DNA of 12,007 nt, taken from assembly GCA_030528815.1 (NCBI GenBank), contig JAUMYE010000007.1, positions 7,333 to 19,339 of the forward strand, given 5' to 3'. The notes beneath the pieces were generated by a model, which was not told the DNA's origin, did not search any database, and saw only the letters and a program-made list of their open reading frames with translations. The position numbers were made by a program, and so were the translations under genes. This DNA is from Candidatus Saccharimonadota bacterium (GTDB lineage Bacteria > Patescibacteriota > Saccharimonadia > Saccharimonadales > Saccharimonadaceae). Of the stretch, positions 11,134 through 12,007 are shown piece after piece; within the stretch, counting starts at the first letter, position 1; every line of letters starts with the position of its first letter.

Positions 11134-12007
11134 TTAGATGATCAACGCCTCGGTAACAATGGGATTAATAATCACCACGTCGAGGGTTGAATAGTCGGAT
11201 GTGGATGCGTTGTCGATGTTGGCGGATACTGATTCGCTGATTTCAGGCGCTTCGGGATTTGCCGTTTCGGGAACCCCGTTATTGTCCTGCTCTTCAGAAA
11301 TCTTGCTGCCACCATCATCGTTGTCGACAAAGGTTTTATCGTCATCATTAACGATTGCCTTGTCTTCATCGGTGTCAGACTTGTCATCATAGCCTACGTC
11401 GTCAGTTACAACTTCCGGCGCAGCCATAAGCTTAGGAGCATCGAGCGGAATTATCACTATTGGCCCGGAAGGCTCTGTAGTGGTAGCGCTTGTAGTTCCT
11501 TCAGTCTTGGTGGTGGTTGTTGCCTGAGTTGTTGTTGTAGTCTTAGGCGGAATCGTAGCTCGTGTTTCAACGAGTTCGGTATTCACCTTGTCATCGTCTA
11601 CTACACCGCTCACCTCAGTAACAATAGGAGCAATTGTCGGGTCCTTCGGTGCCAGCGTAGTGCTGGTCGTAGTGGCCTCGGTAGTGCTCGTAGTTGTCTG
11701 AGTTGTGGAAGTTGTTGTAGCTTCCGTTGTGGTGGTAGTAGTCGTGGTAGACGTACTTGTAGACTCAGTGGTTGTTGTGGTTGACGTGCTTGTTGTCGTA
11801 GACTCAGTAGTCGTGGTTACCTTACTCGTAGTAGTGGTCTCCGTCGTACTGGTCGTTGTTGCCGTGGATGTAGTCTGAGTCGATGTAGTTGACTCAGAAG
11901 TACTTGTTGTGGTCTCAGTTGTAGTTGTCGGTGTAGTCGAGGTTGTGGTTTCCGTCGAAGTCGTGGTTTCCGGCGTTGTGGTTTCGGTCGCCGTTGTAGT
12001 GACCGTG
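11134..12007 (-). CDS. Thr-rich, probably surface-exposed repeat protein (N-terminus beyond window)
   Basis: 290 codons plus TAA; the frame is open to the window end, so the real start is outside and the GTG at 11613 is internal. The first 122 visible residues are about 64% Thr, in irregular TTTSTTE- and TTTTE-like units without Cys or aromatic residues: a mucin-like stalk suited to O-glycosylation. Next comes a segment with PTIAPIVTEV and GPIVIIPLDAPK, a second Thr-rich patch, and an Asp/Glu-rich region (DDKSDTDEDK, VDNDDGG) that might bind Ca. The C-terminus is DVVIINPIVTEALII, with no LPXTG, sorting helix or autotransporter domain. PIVTE occurs in both flanking segments. An extracellular stalk or adhesin is inferred from composition; the anchor and any functional head would be in the missing part. 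Confidence 0.8.
   Translation of the reverse strand, partial: TVTTTATETTTPETTTSTETTTSTTPTTTTETTTSTSESTTSTQTTSTATTTSTTETTTTSKVTTTTESTTTSTSTTTTTESTSTSTTTTTTTTEATTTSTTQTTTSTTEATTTSTTLAPKDPTIAPIVTEVSGVVDDDKVNTELVETRATIPPKTTTTTQATTTTKTEGTTSATTTEPSGPIVIIPLDAPKLMAAPEVVTDDVGYDDKSDTDEDKAIVNDDDKTFVDNDDGGSKISEEQDNNGVPETANPEAPEISESVSANIDNASTSDYSTLDVVIINPIVTEALII

Noticed and set aside
11134..11613. Independent 159-residue gene starting at GTG 11613
   Set aside because: The frame stays open to the window end and continues the same Thr-rich composition; no SD precedes the GTG.

Overview
The window looks like chromosomal DNA of a small-genome bacterium, most likely a Candidate Phyla Radiation member such as Candidatus Saccharibacteria (TM7). 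The basis is indirect: short compact housekeeping genes, a 391-residue RarA, a slipin, a membrane DsbA-like protein, variant GalU and GpmI sequences, and a Thr-rich surface protein. One gene ends in TGA and none reads through TGA, so there is no sign of the TGA=Gly code of Gracilibacteria/SR1. Taxonomy is inference; the gene families are much firmer.

Layout. 1-661 (-): a DUF3800 protein cut off by the window start. 731-856 (-): a promoter-to-terminator unit without an ORF, a candidate 92-nt structured RNA. 1013-2366 (+): a two-gene thiol-redox operon, a four-helix membrane protein with two CXXC pairs overlapping a membrane-anchored DsbA-like thioredoxin. 2418-3173 (-): slipin. 3329-4045 (-): an orphan with a perfect consensus promoter, perfect Shine-Dalgarno (SD) and distinct codon use. 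4046-4495: a repeat-rich intergenic region. 4496-6758 (+): a tandem-Nudix protein overlapping RarA, both fitting nucleotide-pool and replication-fork maintenance. 6786-10141 (-): an operon gpmI, membrane protein, galU, DUF167, with an extra promoter before galU. 10249-10839 (+): a TsaC/YrdC-family gene. 10840-11133: a structured intergenic region with an SD-led 9-codon ORF and a C(UACG)G hairpin. 11134-12007 (-): the C-terminal part of a very Thr-rich, probably surface-exposed protein, truncated by the window end.

Regulation. Rho-independent terminators close most units, and three are bidirectional between convergent genes. Extended -10 boxes (TGnTAAAAT or TGnTATAAT) recur. Several genes (Nudix, gpmI, tsaC, perhaps DUF3800) have a -10 only 6-8 nt before the ATG and no SD, so they are probably translated from leaderless mRNAs. 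The dsb pair, slipin and the orphan have SD sites. An unexplained motif, AACAGGGGT(A)GATAAG, lies 10-11 nt upstream of TTGAC[A/T] in front of both the dsb operon and the orphan gene.

The strongest candidates for something new are the 92-nt RNA locus, the shared upstream motif, the highly expressed orphan, the new partner of the DsbA-like protein, and the structured leader-like region at 10907-11044.
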